Source of the DNA: Lachnospiraceae bacterium | Lineage (GTDB): Bacteria > Bacillota > Clostridia > Lachnospirales > Lachnospiraceae | Reading direction: 5' to 3' | Length of the DNA: 64,000 nucleotides | Assembly: GCA_014799465.1 (NCBI GenBank) | Contig: JAAVHZ010000014.1 | Coordinates: forward strand, 1 to 64,000 | In this document: positions 53,770-63,552 of the stretch, piece by piece | Numbering within the stretch: the first letter of the stretch is position 1 | Layout of the letters: each line of letters begins with the position of its first letter | The notes under the pieces: model-generated | Told to the model about the DNA's origin: nothing | What the model saw: only the letters and a program-made list of their open reading frames with translations | Databases searched by the model: none | Position numbers and translations under genes: made by a program

Positions 53770-54027
53770 CTATCTGGCTTTTTCAATAATCTGAACAAGT
53801 CTCCATCTCTTATCTTTTGATAAAGGTCTTGTTTCCATTACTTTAACTGTATCTCCAATACCACACTCGTTGTTCTCATCATGTGCTTTTAACTTATAAG
53901 TTCTCTTAACGATTTTCTTGTAAAGAGGGTGCTTTACATGATCTTCTACTGCCACAACGATAGTCTTATCCATTTTATCGCTAACAACCTTACCAACTCT
54001 GGTTTTTCTTAAATTTCTTTCTTCCAC
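53770..54027 (-). CDS. rpsQ: Ribosomal protein uS17
   Basis: 85 residues from GTG 54027 (AAAGGAGG seven bases upstream). [20 protein letters not shown] is the family OB-fold start. The ATG at 54054 lies before the ribosome binding site and is not used. Confidence 0.97.
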   Translation of the reverse strand: MEERNLRKTRVGKVVSDKMDKTIVVAVEDHVKHPLYKKIVKRTYKLKAHDENNECGIGDTVKVMETRPLSKDKRWRLVQIIEKAR

Positions 54028-54060
54028 AACAATTCCTCCTTTCCCGGAATACAATATCTA

Positions 54061-54264
54061 TTAGTTTGCAGTCTTCTGTGTCATTACTGTCTGAATTCTG
54101 GCAATATTTCTTCTGACTTCTTTGATTCTGCTTGTATTGTCTAACTGATTTGTTGCGTTCTGAAATCTCAAATTGAAGAGTTCCTTCTTAGCAGCTACTA
54201 ATTCATCATTTAATTCTGCAGCTGATTTTGTCTGCAAATCTTCTAAATACTTATTAATTTTCAC
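54061..54264 (-). CDS. rpmC: Ribosomal protein uL29
   Basis: 67 residues, a helical hairpin ([40 protein letters not shown]). The start is GTG 54264 or GTG 54273, both overlapping the rplP end; the inner one gives the normal N-terminus. Docking site near the tunnel exit. Confidence 0.95.
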   Translation of the reverse strand: MKINKYLEDLQTKSAAELNDELVAAKKELFNLRFQNATNQLDNTSRIKEVRRNIARIQTVMTQKTAN

Positions 54265-54691
54265 TGTTATCACCGCCTTCTAAATCTGCACGAGATACGA
54301 TTTTACATTTAACCGGCAATTTATGCATTGCAAGACGTAAAGCTTCTCTTGCTGTCTCTTCCGGAACACCTGCTATCTCAAACATTACACGTCCTGGTTT
54401 AACAACTGCTACCCAGTATTCAAGAGCACCTTTACCTTTACCCATTCGAGTTTCAGCAGGTGTCTTTGTAACCGGCTTATCCGGGAATATCTTAATCCAA
54501 ACTTTACCACCACGCTTGATATAACGTGTCATGGCAACACGGGCAGCTTCTATCTGATTTGATTTAATCCATGCTGGGTCTAAAGCGACAATACCATATT
54601 CTCCGTATGTTATTTTGTTTCCTCTTAAGGCTTTACCTCTCATAGAACCACGGAACTGTTTACGACGCTTTACTCTTTTTGGCATTAACAT
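54254..54691 (-). CDS. rplP: Ribosomal protein uL16
   Basis: 145 residues, [20 protein letters not shown] at the start. The TAATG overlap with the rpsC stop and AAGGGAG nine bases upstream fix the start. Supports A-site tRNA accommodation. Confidence 0.98.
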   Translation of the reverse strand: MLMPKRVKRRKQFRGSMRGKALRGNKITYGEYGIVALDPAWIKSNQIEAARVAMTRYIKRGGKVWIKIFPDKPVTKTPAETRMGKGKGALEYWVAVVKPGRVMFEIAGVPEETAREALRLAMHKLPVKCKIVSRADLEGGDNSEN

Positions 54692-55350
54692 TATTTCTCG
54701 CTCCCTTCCTTAACTACTTCTTTTACCGGAAGAACTTCACCTTTGTAGATCCAAACCTTCACACCGACTTTTCCATATGTGGTGTCTGCTTCTGCAAAGC
54801 CGTAGTCAATATCGGCACGTAATGTCTGAAGTGGAATATTTCCTTCACTGTAAAACTCTGTACGAGCCATATCAGCACCGCCAAGACGTCCTGAAACTGA
54901 AGTTTTAATACCTTTTGCTCCTGCTTTCATTGACCTTGACATTGTTGACTTCATTGCTCTTCTGAATGATACACGATTCTCTAACTGTGTTGCGATATTT
55001 TCTGCAACAAGCTGAGCATCTTTATCCGGTCTCTTAACTTCTTTAATATCAACGATTAACTTTTTCTCTGTAAATTTCTGAACTTCTGCCTTTACCTTTT
55101 CAATCTCAGCACCGCCTTTACCAATTACGATACCAGGCTTTGCTGTATGAACTACAACTTTAACTCTGTCAGATGCTCTCTCTATCTCAATTCTTGATAC
55201 ACCTGAATTGTATAATCTCTCTTTGAGGTACGTTCTGATTTTGTGGTCCTCTACTAAGTTATCAGCAAAATCAGCTTCAGCATACCACTTTGAGTCCCAA
55301 TCTTTTATAACACCGACTCTTAAACCATGTGGATTGACTTTCTGTCCCAT
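54691..55350 (-). CDS. rpsC: Ribosomal protein uS3
   Basis: 219 residues with a KH domain whose [13 protein letters not shown] loop is intact, plus the C-terminal domain at the mRNA entry site ([20 protein letters not shown]). Confidence 0.98.
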   Translation of the reverse strand: MGQKVNPHGLRVGVIKDWDSKWYAEADFADNLVEDHKIRTYLKERLYNSGVSRIEIERASDRVKVVVHTAKPGIVIGKGGAEIEKVKAEVQKFTEKKLIVDIKEVKRPDKDAQLVAENIATQLENRVSFRRAMKSTMSRSMKAGAKGIKTSVSGRLGGADMARTEFYSEGNIPLQTLRADIDYGFAEADTTYGKVGVKVWIYKGEVLPVKEVVKEGSEK

Positions 55351-55373
55351 ACTAATCTCCTTTCTGCTTCCTA

Positions 55374-55760
55374 TTATCTTTCATTAAGCACTACAGTAAT
55401 GTGACTCATTCTCTTTTCAATTCTATAAGCTCTTCCCTGTGCTCTCGGTCTGATTCTCTTCATAATAGGACCGTTACTTGCGTAACACTCTTCAATGTAA
55501 AGTTTATCAGGACTCATTCCATTATTATTCTCTGCATTTGCTACTGCTGAATTAACAAGCTTAAGAATAACTTCTGATGCATATCTAGGGCTGTATGTTA
55601 AAATACCAATTGCTTCCTGAACACTTTTACCTCTAATGGCATCTAATACGAAACATGCTTTCTGTACAGGAACTCTGGCATAAGATAACTTTGCTGATGG
55701 TCTTGTATCTTTATTTGCATTTCTTTCTCTCTTAATCTGGGATCTATGTCCTTTTGCCAT
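55374..55760 (-). CDS. rplV: Ribosomal protein uL22
   Basis: 128 residues, slightly longer than usual through an N-terminal basic extension. The tunnel-lining hairpin ([20 protein letters not shown]), where macrolide resistance changes occur, is normal. Confidence 0.98.
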   Translation of the reverse strand: MAKGHRSQIKRERNANKDTRPSAKLSYARVPVQKACFVLDAIRGKSVQEAIGILTYSPRYASEVILKLVNSAVANAENNNGMSPDKLYIEECYASNGPIMKRIRPRAQGRAYRIEKRMSHITVVLNER

Positions 55761-55789
55761 GGATAAAACCTCCTTTCAAAATTCTAGGC

Positions 55790-56071
55790 TTATCTTGAGC
55801 CTGTTTTCTTTTCGTCTTTTCCATGTCCTCTGTAAGTTCTTGTTGCTACGAATTCACCGAGTTTATGTCCAACCATGTCTTCTGTAATATATACAGGTAC
55901 ATGTCTTCTTCCATCGTGAACTGCTATTGTATGTCCAACCATCTGCGGGAAGATTGTAGAACGGCGTGACCAGGTCTTAATAACCTGCTTGTCATCTGCT
56001 GCATTCATAGCTTCTACTTTTTTAAGTAAGCTTTCATCTGCAAATGGTCCTTTTTTTAATGATCGAGCCAT
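55790..56071 (-). CDS. rpsS: Ribosomal protein uS19
   Basis: 93 residues: [20 protein letters not shown] and the [20 protein letters not shown] block. Forms a complex with uS13 in the 30S head. Confidence 0.98.
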   Translation of the reverse strand: MARSLKKGPFADESLLKKVEAMNAADDKQVIKTWSRRSTIFPQMVGHTIAVHDGRRHVPVYITEDMVGHKLGEFVATRTYRGHGKDEKKTGSR

Positions 56072-56090
56072 AGGTTAAACCTCCTTTAAA

Positions 56091-56933
56091 CTATTTCATG
56101 TTCTTTCCGTCTCTTCTTCTTACAATCATCTTGTTAGAAGCTTTGTTCTTCTTTCTTGTCTTCAAACCAAGTGCCGGTTTGCCCCAAGGTGTACATGGAC
56201 CCGGACGGCCGATTCCAGTTTTACCTTCACCACCACCATGTGGATGGTCATTAGGGTTCATGACAGAACCGCGGACTGTAGGTCTGATACCCATGTTTCT
56301 CTTACGTCCTGCTTTACCAATGTTCACAAGATCATGCTCTATATTTCCTACTGTTCCGATTGTAGCACGGCAGTTAATTGCTATCATTCTCATTTCGCCT
56401 GAAGGAAGTCTTAATGTTGCATACTTTCCTTCTTTAGCCATAAGCTGTGCTGAGTTTCCTGCTGCACGAACGAGCTGTCCGCCTCTTCCCGGATATAACT
56501 CAATGTTGTGTACCTCTGTACCTACAGGTATATCTGCTAATGGTAAGCAGTTTCCAACTTTGATTTCAGCTTCAGAACCATTCATAAGTTCTTCGCCTAC
56601 TTTTAATCCGTTAGGTGCAAGGATATATGCCTTCTGACCATCTGCATAGCTTAAAAGTGCAATATTTGCTGTTCTGTTCGGATCGTACTCAATACTTACT
56701 ACCTTTGCAGGTATTCCGTCTTTCTTTCTCTTAAAATCTATTATTCTATATTTTCTTCTTGAACCACCGCCATGGTGTCTTACTGTTATTTTTCCCTGAT
56801 TATTACGACCGGCAGATTTCTTTAATGAAACTGTCAATGACTTTTCAGGAGTTGACTTTGTAATCTCTGAATAATCAAGACCGGTCATATTCCTTCTGGA
56901 AGGTGTATATGGGTTAAATGTCTTAATTCCCAT
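56091..56933 (-). CDS. rplB: Ribosomal protein uL2
   Basis: 280 residues from ATG 56933 ([20 protein letters not shown]). The [16 protein letters not shown] motif with the conserved His near the peptidyl transferase centre is intact. The upstream 33-bp extension has no site. Confidence 0.98.
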   Translation of the reverse strand: MGIKTFNPYTPSRRNMTGLDYSEITKSTPEKSLTVSLKKSAGRNNQGKITVRHHGGGSRRKYRIIDFKRKKDGIPAKVVSIEYDPNRTANIALLSYADGQKAYILAPNGLKVGEELMNGSEAEIKVGNCLPLADIPVGTEVHNIELYPGRGGQLVRAAGNSAQLMAKEGKYATLRLPSGEMRMIAINCRATIGTVGNIEHDLVNIGKAGRKRNMGIRPTVRGSVMNPNDHPHGGGEGKTGIGRPGPCTPWGKPALGLKTRKKNKASNKMIVRRRDGKNMK

Positions 56934-56998
56934 TGTTGTATCTCCTTTCAAAATGTTTATTTTCACGCTTGTCTGCGTATATTATTTTTTTCACGCTC

Positions 56999-57298
56999 TT
57001 ATAAGCCTGAGAAGATTTCTATATCTTTGCTGTCTTCTGTAAGCTGAACAATAGCTTTCTTTCTCTTTGCTGTCTTTCCGTATGTGTTTCCTCTTCTACG
57101 GGTTTTTCCTTCAAGATTCATTGTATTAACGCTCTTTACCTTAGTTCCTTCAAAAAGCTTTTCTACTGCTTCTTTAATCTGAGTTTTTGTTGCTTCTGTA
57201 TGAACAAGAAATGTATATTTCTTTTCTGCCATTGCATTCATGCTTTTTTCTGAAACAACCGGCTTGAGGATTACATCATAGTACTGAATGTTAGCCAT
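56999..57298 (-). CDS. rplW: Ribosomal protein uL23
   Basis: 99 residues: [20 protein letters not shown] and [20 protein letters not shown]. Main docking protein for trigger factor and SRP at the tunnel exit. Overlaps the rplD stop by one base. Confidence 0.98.
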   Translation of the reverse strand: MANIQYYDVILKPVVSEKSMNAMAEKKYTFLVHTEATKTQIKEAVEKLFEGTKVKSVNTMNLEGKTRRRGNTYGKTAKRKKAIVQLTEDSKDIEIFSGL

Positions 57299-57942
57299 TA
57301 TGCATACACCTCCTCAATAGCAGCTACAGCAGCTTTATCTATAACTACCGTATCATATTTTAATATATCATATACATTGATTGTACTCTTAACTTCTTCG
57401 TCTTCCTTAAATACATAAGATGTCTTTACATTAGGAATATTTCTTGCAGAACAAACCACATTTTCATCAATGCTGTTTAATACTACTAATGCCTTTGAAG
57501 CATTAAGTTTGTTAAGTGCATTTACCATTGCTTTTGTCTTTATTTCATCAAGCTTAATCGAATCAACAACGATAAATTTATTTTCCTGTACTCTTGATGT
57601 CAGTGCAGATTTAAGTGCGTTCTGCTTTTCTTTCTTATTCATTTTAAATGAATAATCTCTTGGCTTTGGAGCAAATACAACACCGCCGCCTTTCCACTGT
57701 GGAGATCTTGTAGAACCCTGTCTTGCATGACCTGTTCCTTTCTGTCTCCATGGTTTTCTTCCACCGCCTCTGACTTCTGAACGGTTCTTAGCACTCTGTG
57801 TGCCCTGACGATTATTTGCAAGCTGGTTTACAACTGCTAAATGTACTAAATGTTCATTTACTTCAACACCAAACACTGCATCATTAAGCTCTAAGTCGCC
57901 AACCTGATTGCCTTCCATATTGTAAACAGATACCTTTGCCAT
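57298..57942 (-). CDS. rplD: Ribosomal protein uL4
   Basis: 214 residues. The extended tunnel loop ([20 protein letters not shown], about 53-72) is present. In E. coli L4 represses the S10 operon; the structured leaders in this operon are candidate targets. Confidence 0.98.
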   Translation of the reverse strand: MAKVSVYNMEGNQVGDLELNDAVFGVEVNEHLVHLAVVNQLANNRQGTQSAKNRSEVRGGGRKPWRQKGTGHARQGSTRSPQWKGGGVVFAPKPRDYSFKMNKKEKQNALKSALTSRVQENKFIVVDSIKLDEIKTKAMVNALNKLNASKALVVLNSIDENVVCSARNIPNVKTSYVFKEDEEVKSTINVYDILKYDTVVIDKAAVAAIEEVYA

Positions 57943-57970
57943 CTGTGTGTTCCTCCTTCCTTAGAAAACC

Positions 57971-58606
57971 TTATTTACTAATCTTAACGGTTTCCTTGAT
58001 TGTTACTAATGATTTCTTAGGTCCAGGTACTGCACCCTTTACTAAGATTAAGTTATTTTCCGCATCTACTTTTACAATCTCAAGGTTCTGAATTGTAATC
58101 TGTTTTGCTCCCATGTGTCCCGGCATTTTCTTTCCTTTAAATACCTTACTTGGATCTGAACATGCACCATTTGAACCTGCATGACGGTGATATTTTGAAC
58201 CGTGTGCCATAGGTCCTCTTGACTGTCCATGTCTCTTTATTGCACCTTGGAAACCTTTTCCCTTTGATATTGCAGTAGCATCTACTTTATCACCTGCTGC
58301 AAATACATCAGCTTTAATTTCATCTTTAACATTAAATTCTTCTGCATTGTCAAGTTTGAATTCTCTTACATATCTCTTGTAAGATACTCCTGCCTTGTCA
58401 AAATGTCCTTTCTGTGGCTTATTGACTAATTTTTCTCTCTTGTCAACAAATCCAACCTGAACTGCACTGTATCCATCATTATCCATTGTCTTTACCTGTG
58501 TAACAACACATGGACCTGCCTGAAGTACAGTAACCGGTACTAACGTGCCATCTTCATTGAAGATCTGTGTCATTCCGACTTTTGTTGCTAAAATAGCTTT
58601 CTTCAT
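57971..58606 (-). CDS. rplC: Ribosomal protein uL3
   Basis: 211 residues, full length; [20 protein letters not shown] at the start, and the loop near the peptidyl transferase centre ([20 protein letters not shown]) is intact. AGGAGG eight bases before ATG. Unusually, 269 bp separate it from rpsJ. Confidence 0.98.
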   Translation of the reverse strand: MKKAILATKVGMTQIFNEDGTLVPVTVLQAGPCVVTQVKTMDNDGYSAVQVGFVDKREKLVNKPQKGHFDKAGVSYKRYVREFKLDNAEEFNVKDEIKADVFAAGDKVDATAISKGKGFQGAIKRHGQSRGPMAHGSKYHRHAGSNGACSDPSKVFKGKKMPGHMGAKQITIQNLEIVKVDAENNLILVKGAVPGPKKSLVTIKETVKISK

Positions 58607-58875
58607 TCCTTTTACCTCCTGTTAAATCTACAGCGGTTTAAAGCGTTTCGCCTTAAACATCCTAGAACAGTCAAATATACGTGGAACACTAAATATCTTC
58701 TTATTATATTAAGACCGATATATGTTGATTCCTGCGAGCAAAACTGCCGCAAGGGTCACATAGCTTATTGCTTGCAACGGGGTATGTGACTTCCGGAATG
58801 TCATTCCAGTAAAATGTGTTGCTTCTATATCTTAACCTTCTGGATTATCTCATTATAAATTGTTTTGAAAATGAA
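58607..58875 (-). promoter_or_regulatory. Structured 269-nt intercistronic region between rpsJ and rplC
   Basis: No coding frame is convincing. Three hairpins can be seen: a 10-bp stem (one G-U) with 3-nt loop at 58636-58658 just before the rplC site, an 8-bp stem GTCACATA / TATGTGAC with 20-nt loop at 58755-58790, and a 6-bp stem GGAATG / CATTCC at 58795-58807. In most bacteria this gap is tens of bases. I infer an RNA regulatory element, perhaps an L3 or L4 target. Confidence 0.5.
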
Positions 58876-59196
58876 TTATTTGTTATTTTTCATTTTCACG
58901 TCAATATACACACCTGCAGGCATCTCTAATCTTGTGAGTGCATCAACAGTTTTCTGTGATGGTGTGATGATATCGATAAGTCTCTTATGAGTTCTCTGCT
59001 CGAACTGCTCTCTTGAGTCTTTGTACTTGTGTACTGCTCTAAGAATTGTAACTACTTCCTTCTTTGTTGGAAGTGGTACAGGTCCGCTCACCTGTGCACC
59101 TGTCTTTTTAACAGTTTCGATGATTTTTCCGGCTGACTGATCAATAAGTTTGTGATCGTATGCCTTCAATGTGATTCTCATTACTTGACTTGCCAT
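58876..59196 (-). CDS. rpsJ: Ribosomal protein uS10 (NusE)
   Basis: 106 residues: [20 protein letters not shown] and the [20 protein letters not shown] block. Part of the 30S head, and as NusE pairs with NusB in antitermination. First gene of the superoperon; an AAGGAGG site lies 11 bases before ATG. Confidence 0.98.
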   Translation of the reverse strand: MASQVMRITLKAYDHKLIDQSAGKIIETVKKTGAQVSGPVPLPTKKEVVTILRAVHKYKDSREQFEQRTHKRLIDIITPSQKTVDALTRLEMPAGVYIDVKMKNNK

Positions 59197-59435
59197 AAAA
59201 AAAGTCGCCTCCTTTTCGTACTTTGAAAATCAGTACGACAAGCGGTGACTGTACACTCTTCCGTGTGTGTCGCATTTTCAAATACAACCTTCCACACGTT
59301 GTTTCCATATTAAATGGACGATTATTCTTTGTACAGTGACTTGTCGTCAGTTTCCTAACTTGACATTCGCTCCACGGAAAACCTGCAATCGTTTGCAGCA
59401 ACCTCACGCTTCAACGCTATCAATGCCACAGCGTT
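59197..59435 (-). promoter_or_regulatory. S10 operon leader
   Basis: About 235 nt between the promoter and rpsJ. A long-range stem pairs 59237-59255 with 59330-59345 (GACAAG / CTTGTC and ACTGTACA / TGTACAGT), enclosing a nested hairpin region (GTGTGG / CCGTGTGT area, 59260-59300). Leaders of this kind mediate L4 control of the S10 operon in other bacteria; here it is inferred. Confidence 0.55.
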
Positions 59436-59439
59436 TATT

Positions 59440-59468
59440 AGTATACATGATGAAAATGGAAAATGCAA
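59440..59468 (-). promoter_or_regulatory. Promoter of the S10-spc-alpha superoperon
   Basis: -35 TTGCAT (59463-59468) and -10 TATACT (59440-59445), 17-bp spacer, on the minus strand. The stretch 59481-59595 upstream is A/T-rich and otherwise empty. Confidence 0.75.
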
Positions 59469-59595
59469 GCATTTTATAAAAAAATATTATATTATATATT
59501 ATTATCTATATAGCGGATGCCCGACATAAAGTAAGCCACCTTCAATTCCTTTTTAATTTGTAAAAATGAATTGACGATGACTTATACCAAACAGC

Positions 59596-60015
59596 TTAGC
59601 TGCCGTATTTATTAAATAATGATTCAATTTTATCACATTGGTTTTGTGTCAATCCATAATAATTTTCTCCGCATTTAAACATCCTTTCATTTATATCTAT
59701 GTATCCTATATAACCATTTCTAAAATTCACTATATATTGAAAGTCAAATTTTTCAACATCATATTTTCTTTCGTCAGATACAATATGAAATATTTGAATT
59801 ATCTTTTTCCTTTCACTTCCTTCAAGTACTAGTGTTCTCCTTCCACTATTGTCTAAATCATATTTTATAATAGTTGTTTTATCTGTTCCAAATGTATAAA
59901 TGCTATCGGGACCCTTTCTTCCAGTATCTTTAAAATACATAATAACAAATACTCCTATCAGCAAAAGCGAAGACGCTACAAGAAATACTATTGCTGTTTT
60001 ACTCCTGATTTTCAC
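59596..60015 (-). CDS. Membrane-anchored hypothetical protein
   Basis: A 139-residue protein with one N-terminal membrane helix (about 8-28, SKTAIVFLVASSLLLIGVFV) and a ~110-residue outer domain, beta-rich by look. It contains two cysteines near the end. No family recognised. The plus-strand frame in the same place is a shadow. Confidence 0.6.
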   Translation of the reverse strand: MKIRSKTAIVFLVASSLLLIGVFVIMYFKDTGRKGPDSIYTFGTDKTTIIKYDLDNSGRRTLVLEGSERKKIIQIFHIVSDERKYDVEKFDFQYIVNFRNGYIGYIDINERMFKCGENYYGLTQNQCDKIESLFNKYGS

Positions 60016-60090
60016 TTACTGTCACCCCTTTTTACAATGTATTGTAAATATTGTTATTCCAAATAAATTACACTGTCTATATATTTCTCT

Positions 60091-60738
60091 TTACGCATTA
60101 TAACTCTCATACAAATCCTCCACCCTGCATCCAAGCACCTTTGCCATACTCAGAACATACTCAAATCCGGTCTTATTAATATTCCGTTTTTTCTGTTCCA
60201 GCATCTGCACCATCCTCAAAGATACTCCTGATTCTTTTGCAAGTTCACTCTGGGATATTCCCCTGATTTCCCTGTAATATTTGAGATTTGTCTCTTTGAA
60301 GAACTCTTTCATTTTTTCATCCATTGCAGTGACAAATCTACTTATATCTGCTTCATGCATTGTGAAATACATATTTTTTATAACATCTATAGGTATGGCC
60401 TCATTTATTCTCCCAAATGATACATTACGATACCATTGGTAATACGCTAATGCCCAGCCGCACCAGTACTCCGGTGTTTTATCAAGATACATAACATGCT
60501 CTTTCAAATTCTCTAAGCCTGACCTTTTAAGTATACTATCCACCAGCTCACAACCTGTCATCCCTGCAATATATTTACTGTTACCTATTTCAATCTGTGA
60601 TGATATTCCCGAACCAATAAACATAGACCAGATTTCTTTAATGCTGTAATCCAGAGTATTTACTGCATAATCAAGCATGTCTCCCATATTCTTTTGTGCA
60701 AGTTCAAGATAATCCCTGCTGTAAGCGCGAATCTCCAT
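60091..60738 (-). CDS. HTH protein, probable antitoxin of the DUF3990 pair
   Basis: A 215-residue protein. The first ~140 residues form an unknown helical domain (DMLDYAVNTLDYSIKEIWSM start resembles DUF3791-type helices), and the C-terminus is an XRE helix-turn-helix (ISQSELAKESGVSLRMVQML, about 165-184). It starts 35 bp inside the DUF3990 gene, with GAAGG eight bases upstream, so the two are translated together. Position and domain make it the likely antitoxin and autorepressor. Confidence 0.75.
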   Translation of the reverse strand: MEIRAYSRDYLELAQKNMGDMLDYAVNTLDYSIKEIWSMFIGSGISSQIEIGNSKYIAGMTGCELVDSILKRSGLENLKEHVMYLDKTPEYWCGWALAYYQWYRNVSFGRINEAIPIDVIKNMYFTMHEADISRFVTAMDEKMKEFFKETNLKYYREIRGISQSELAKESGVSLRMVQMLEQKKRNINKTGFEYVLSMAKVLGCRVEDLYESYNA

Positions 60739-61387
60739 CTTTTATACCTTCTCTCATAATATCCAGCATAAACAAATCGTCAGTTGATGCTATTTCTACT
60801 TTACTTTCCCTATACTCTTTTCTTGCTTCTTTGTCACGTATCTCCTTTTTGGTGAAATATACATTTGCACTAGCTTCTTCATAACCTTTAAATGTCAGCA
60901 TATCAAATGCTTTTGGTGTCATTATTACAATCTGCTCTCCCAATTTCCCTAAATGCATAGCTTTAGATAACTGCCTTAATGAAATTGTATTGGCTACAAA
61001 ATCCTGTGCAAATGAAAAATATGAATCGTCTGCCCTGTATCCTCTAATTACATCAAATTCTACCGTATCTATCAGAAAATTTTCCTGTAAATACGTTTTT
61101 GCCTGTTCAGATATACTGCTTCTCTGCCAGTACGTCCTGTTTTTTGTCAATATTGCAAGCCAATTAAGAATATTATATTTCGGGGAATTTAAATCCAATA
61201 TCTTAAGTCCATTAATATCAAGCATATATTTATTGGCATAACCATCCTGACCTTTTCCACATGCCCACTCTTTTGCAAGTTCTATATTTTCACTACAGTA
61301 AAAGCCTCTGCCATAATCATTATTTTTTGAACTAAGCTCATACTGTGGGCTTTCTATAATTTTAGCTGAACCATGATATAATTCCAT
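60704..61387 (-). CDS. DUF3990 protein, ADP-ribosyltransferase-like toxin candidate
   Basis: A 227-residue protein. ELYHGS (2-7) and NDYGRGFYCSENIELAKEWA (23-42) match DUF3990, a family placed in the ADP-ribosyltransferase fold: the HGS and the later GRGFY correspond to NAD-binding strands. ATG 61387 has AGGAG nine bases upstream; the ATG at 61396 is too close to that site. Paired by overlap with an HTH gene, it is best read as a toxin-antitoxin module; activity is unproven. Confidence 0.75.
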   Translation of the reverse strand: MELYHGSAKIIESPQYELSSKNNDYGRGFYCSENIELAKEWACGKGQDGYANKYMLDINGLKILDLNSPKYNILNWLAILTKNRTYWQRSSISEQAKTYLQENFLIDTVEFDVIRGYRADDSYFSFAQDFVANTISLRQLSKAMHLGKLGEQIVIMTPKAFDMLTFKGYEEASANVYFTKKEIRDKEARKEYRESKVEIASTDDLFMLDIMREGIKDGDSRLQQGLS

Positions 61388-61450
61388 ATTAATCATCTCC
61401 TGCCTCTTAAACTATTATTTCCACAATATATCACCATAGTGTTATAGTTT

Positions 61451-61858
61451 TCAAGTATTTTTCTTTTTATTAGATTTTCTTTTTACCATTTCCAAAATCA
61501 CTTCAAACACTGCCAACAGAGTACATCCCACAAGGTAACATGCAATATCCTTAATATCAAACACCGAGCCTATCAGTATCCTCATAAATCTGTTATCTTG
61601 TAATCCAAGTATTTCAACAATTCTAAAATACTGCAATAATTCCACAAATACTGCAAATATAAAAATATACATTGGAAGAAGTCTGACCTTTTCCGGCAGC
61701 CAGATTCTTACAAATGTATATATCACAATAACTACTATCATATCTCCCACATATGGTCTTATAAAATCATCATGCACAAATAAAGCAATAACTATTTCTA
61801 ATAATAATAAAATAAATGTTGCTATTCCATAGTACACTCTTTTTCTCATAGTTGTCAT
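61451..61858 (-). CDS. DUF2809 family membrane protein
   Basis: A 135-residue protein with four hydrophobic helices; GIATFILLLLEIVIALFVHD and VELLQYFRIVEILGLQDNRF are typical of DUF2809. Function unknown. Start overlaps the HEAT-repeat gene stop (ATGA), so it is coupled to it; the ending is Lys-rich. Confidence 0.85.
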   Translation of the reverse strand: MTTMRKRVYYGIATFILLLLEIVIALFVHDDFIRPYVGDMIVVIVIYTFVRIWLPEKVRLLPMYIFIFAVFVELLQYFRIVEILGLQDNRFMRILIGSVFDIKDIACYLVGCTLLAVFEVILEMVKRKSNKKKNT

Positions 61859-63336
61859 ATTTCAGCCTTCCCATTACATAGTATTACTTTTTCAGCATAT
61901 TCTCTAATATCATCATTTGAATCATGCAGACATTCCCGTAAAATCTTATCTGAAAGTAAATTGTGTCTCCCCATTTCCTTAACGATACCTTGCCTACAGC
62001 ATGAACATAAAGTTTCTGAATACATATATGATAATATTTCGGTTGGAAGACTATGTGGTTCTTTTTCCTCAAACACTTCTATAATTGAAATAAATGCACC
62101 ATGCCATCCACAATCTTCATAAGAAATCGGCAAATCATAAAGTAATTTTACGAATTGACCATAATCCTCTTTATGATAATTATGTACAAGCATGGAAATT
62201 ACATCTTCCGGACAATCAGTTTCGTCAATAACAGATAATGCATAATCACGAACCTTTTCACTTTTCATTTCTGTTAATGCCCTGACTGCATTGTTTCTTA
62301 ATTCTTCATTATATGAATCTGCATCTCCTATAACAGAACATGTATCTAAAAGATTAGCACATTTATGGTTTCCCAACAGAAACAGAAGCTCCGTACGAAT
62401 ATCTTCTTCTTTTTCTTCCTTATAATATTCTGCTAATTTTTTAACTTCATCACATTTCCCTTTGTTTAACATGGTGCTTCCTATCATAATAGGAATATCT
62501 CTTCCTGATTTTCCACCATTTTTCAGTGTAGAATACACTCCTTCTGCTGTCAATAAATGCTCATAATTCTGCCTGAATTGTGCAGTGTTTTCTTTTTGCC
62601 TTTCGTATGCATCTACATAAGTCTTTATTAATGGTGACTTCCCTGAACGTTCTTTTAACAATTCCTGCACAGGTAATTTCCCTATTTCTGACTTCCAGAA
62701 TAATTGGAAATAATCAAAATCACATACATCAAGATTACTGTTTTCATCCAGTAGTCTGCCAATATCTTCGATTACTGCACAAAAACTGTCTGACCATAAC
62801 CGATTCATTTTTCGTGGCAGTAAATAAATTTTGCTGCTACATTGAGAATCAAATTCTTCTTTGACTGTATCAGTATTTGGTGTTGATTTAAAATTCACGA
62901 TACTAATGCATAGTGTCTCAAAATTATTGAACAATTCAGAACCAATATCATCTCTTTCTTTTACATTTTGCAATAATTTATAAATAGTTTTATATCCTGT
63001 TTCCAATACCTGATATGCATTAAGATTTCCATCTGCCGCAAATAATTCTAATAATTCACAACAGCGGTTAAAATCCCAGCCATCATATGATGTAAGATTT
63101 TGGTTAAACTGCCTGATAATTGCCTGTAAAAAAATCTCTTTATCCGTATAGCATCGTATAAGTTCATATAAATACCAGCTTCTTGTCCCTTCACATTGCG
63201 TATCATAAGCAAGGTCATGTGTACATGCCCATAACACCAAGTCTTTATACTCTTCCTTTTTATCCGTCTGCTGCAATTCTATAACACAACGTCCAAGCCC
63301 TCTTTGCAGTGCATATTTAAAATCTTTTTTTGTCAT
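61855..63336 (-). CDS. HEAT-repeat-like protein
   Basis: A 493-residue all-helical soluble protein. The C-terminal half has clear HEAT-type units (NEELRNNAVRALTEMKSEKV, DSNDDIREYAEKVI). The N-terminal part (LGRCVIELQQTDKKEEYKDL, CTHDLAYDTQCEGTRSWYL) is a recurring pattern in Firmicute proteins of unknown function. Probably a protein-binding scaffold. Coupled to the DUF2809 gene. Confidence 0.75.
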   Translation of the reverse strand: MTKKDFKYALQRGLGRCVIELQQTDKKEEYKDLVLWACTHDLAYDTQCEGTRSWYLYELIRCYTDKEIFLQAIIRQFNQNLTSYDGWDFNRCCELLELFAADGNLNAYQVLETGYKTIYKLLQNVKERDDIGSELFNNFETLCISIVNFKSTPNTDTVKEEFDSQCSSKIYLLPRKMNRLWSDSFCAVIEDIGRLLDENSNLDVCDFDYFQLFWKSEIGKLPVQELLKERSGKSPLIKTYVDAYERQKENTAQFRQNYEHLLTAEGVYSTLKNGGKSGRDIPIMIGSTMLNKGKCDEVKKLAEYYKEEKEEDIRTELLFLLGNHKCANLLDTCSVIGDADSYNEELRNNAVRALTEMKSEKVRDYALSVIDETDCPEDVISMLVHNYHKEDYGQFVKLLYDLPISYEDCGWHGAFISIIEVFEEKEPHSLPTEILSYMYSETLCSCCRQGIVKEMGRHNLLSDKILRECLHDSNDDIREYAEKVILCNGKAEI

Positions 63337-63552
63337 ATATTAACTCCATATCATTCAAAATTTCCTATAATAATACTATCACAATAATATTAATACTTCA
63401 ATTTGATTCAAATCAACTCATCATGTCAGTTCTGTTTTCGGGAATAAAGACTGTTTATACATAAACCATTACCTCTTGCATCATTTTTTCTTCTATATTA
63501 TAATTTTATAATATTGTTAATTTAAATAAATTTGAAAAAGGAAAGAAGAATT
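63337..63552. other. Divergent intergenic region
   Basis: 216 bp of A/T-rich sequence between the HEAT gene and the methyltransferase gene, the only place in this part with divergent genes. TATAAT-like boxes exist on both strands (63495-63525) but none is decisive. Confidence 0.4.

Noticed and set aside
56098-56637. 179-codon plus-strand frame opposite rplB
   Set aside because: Shadow of a certain ribosomal protein gene; no start signals.
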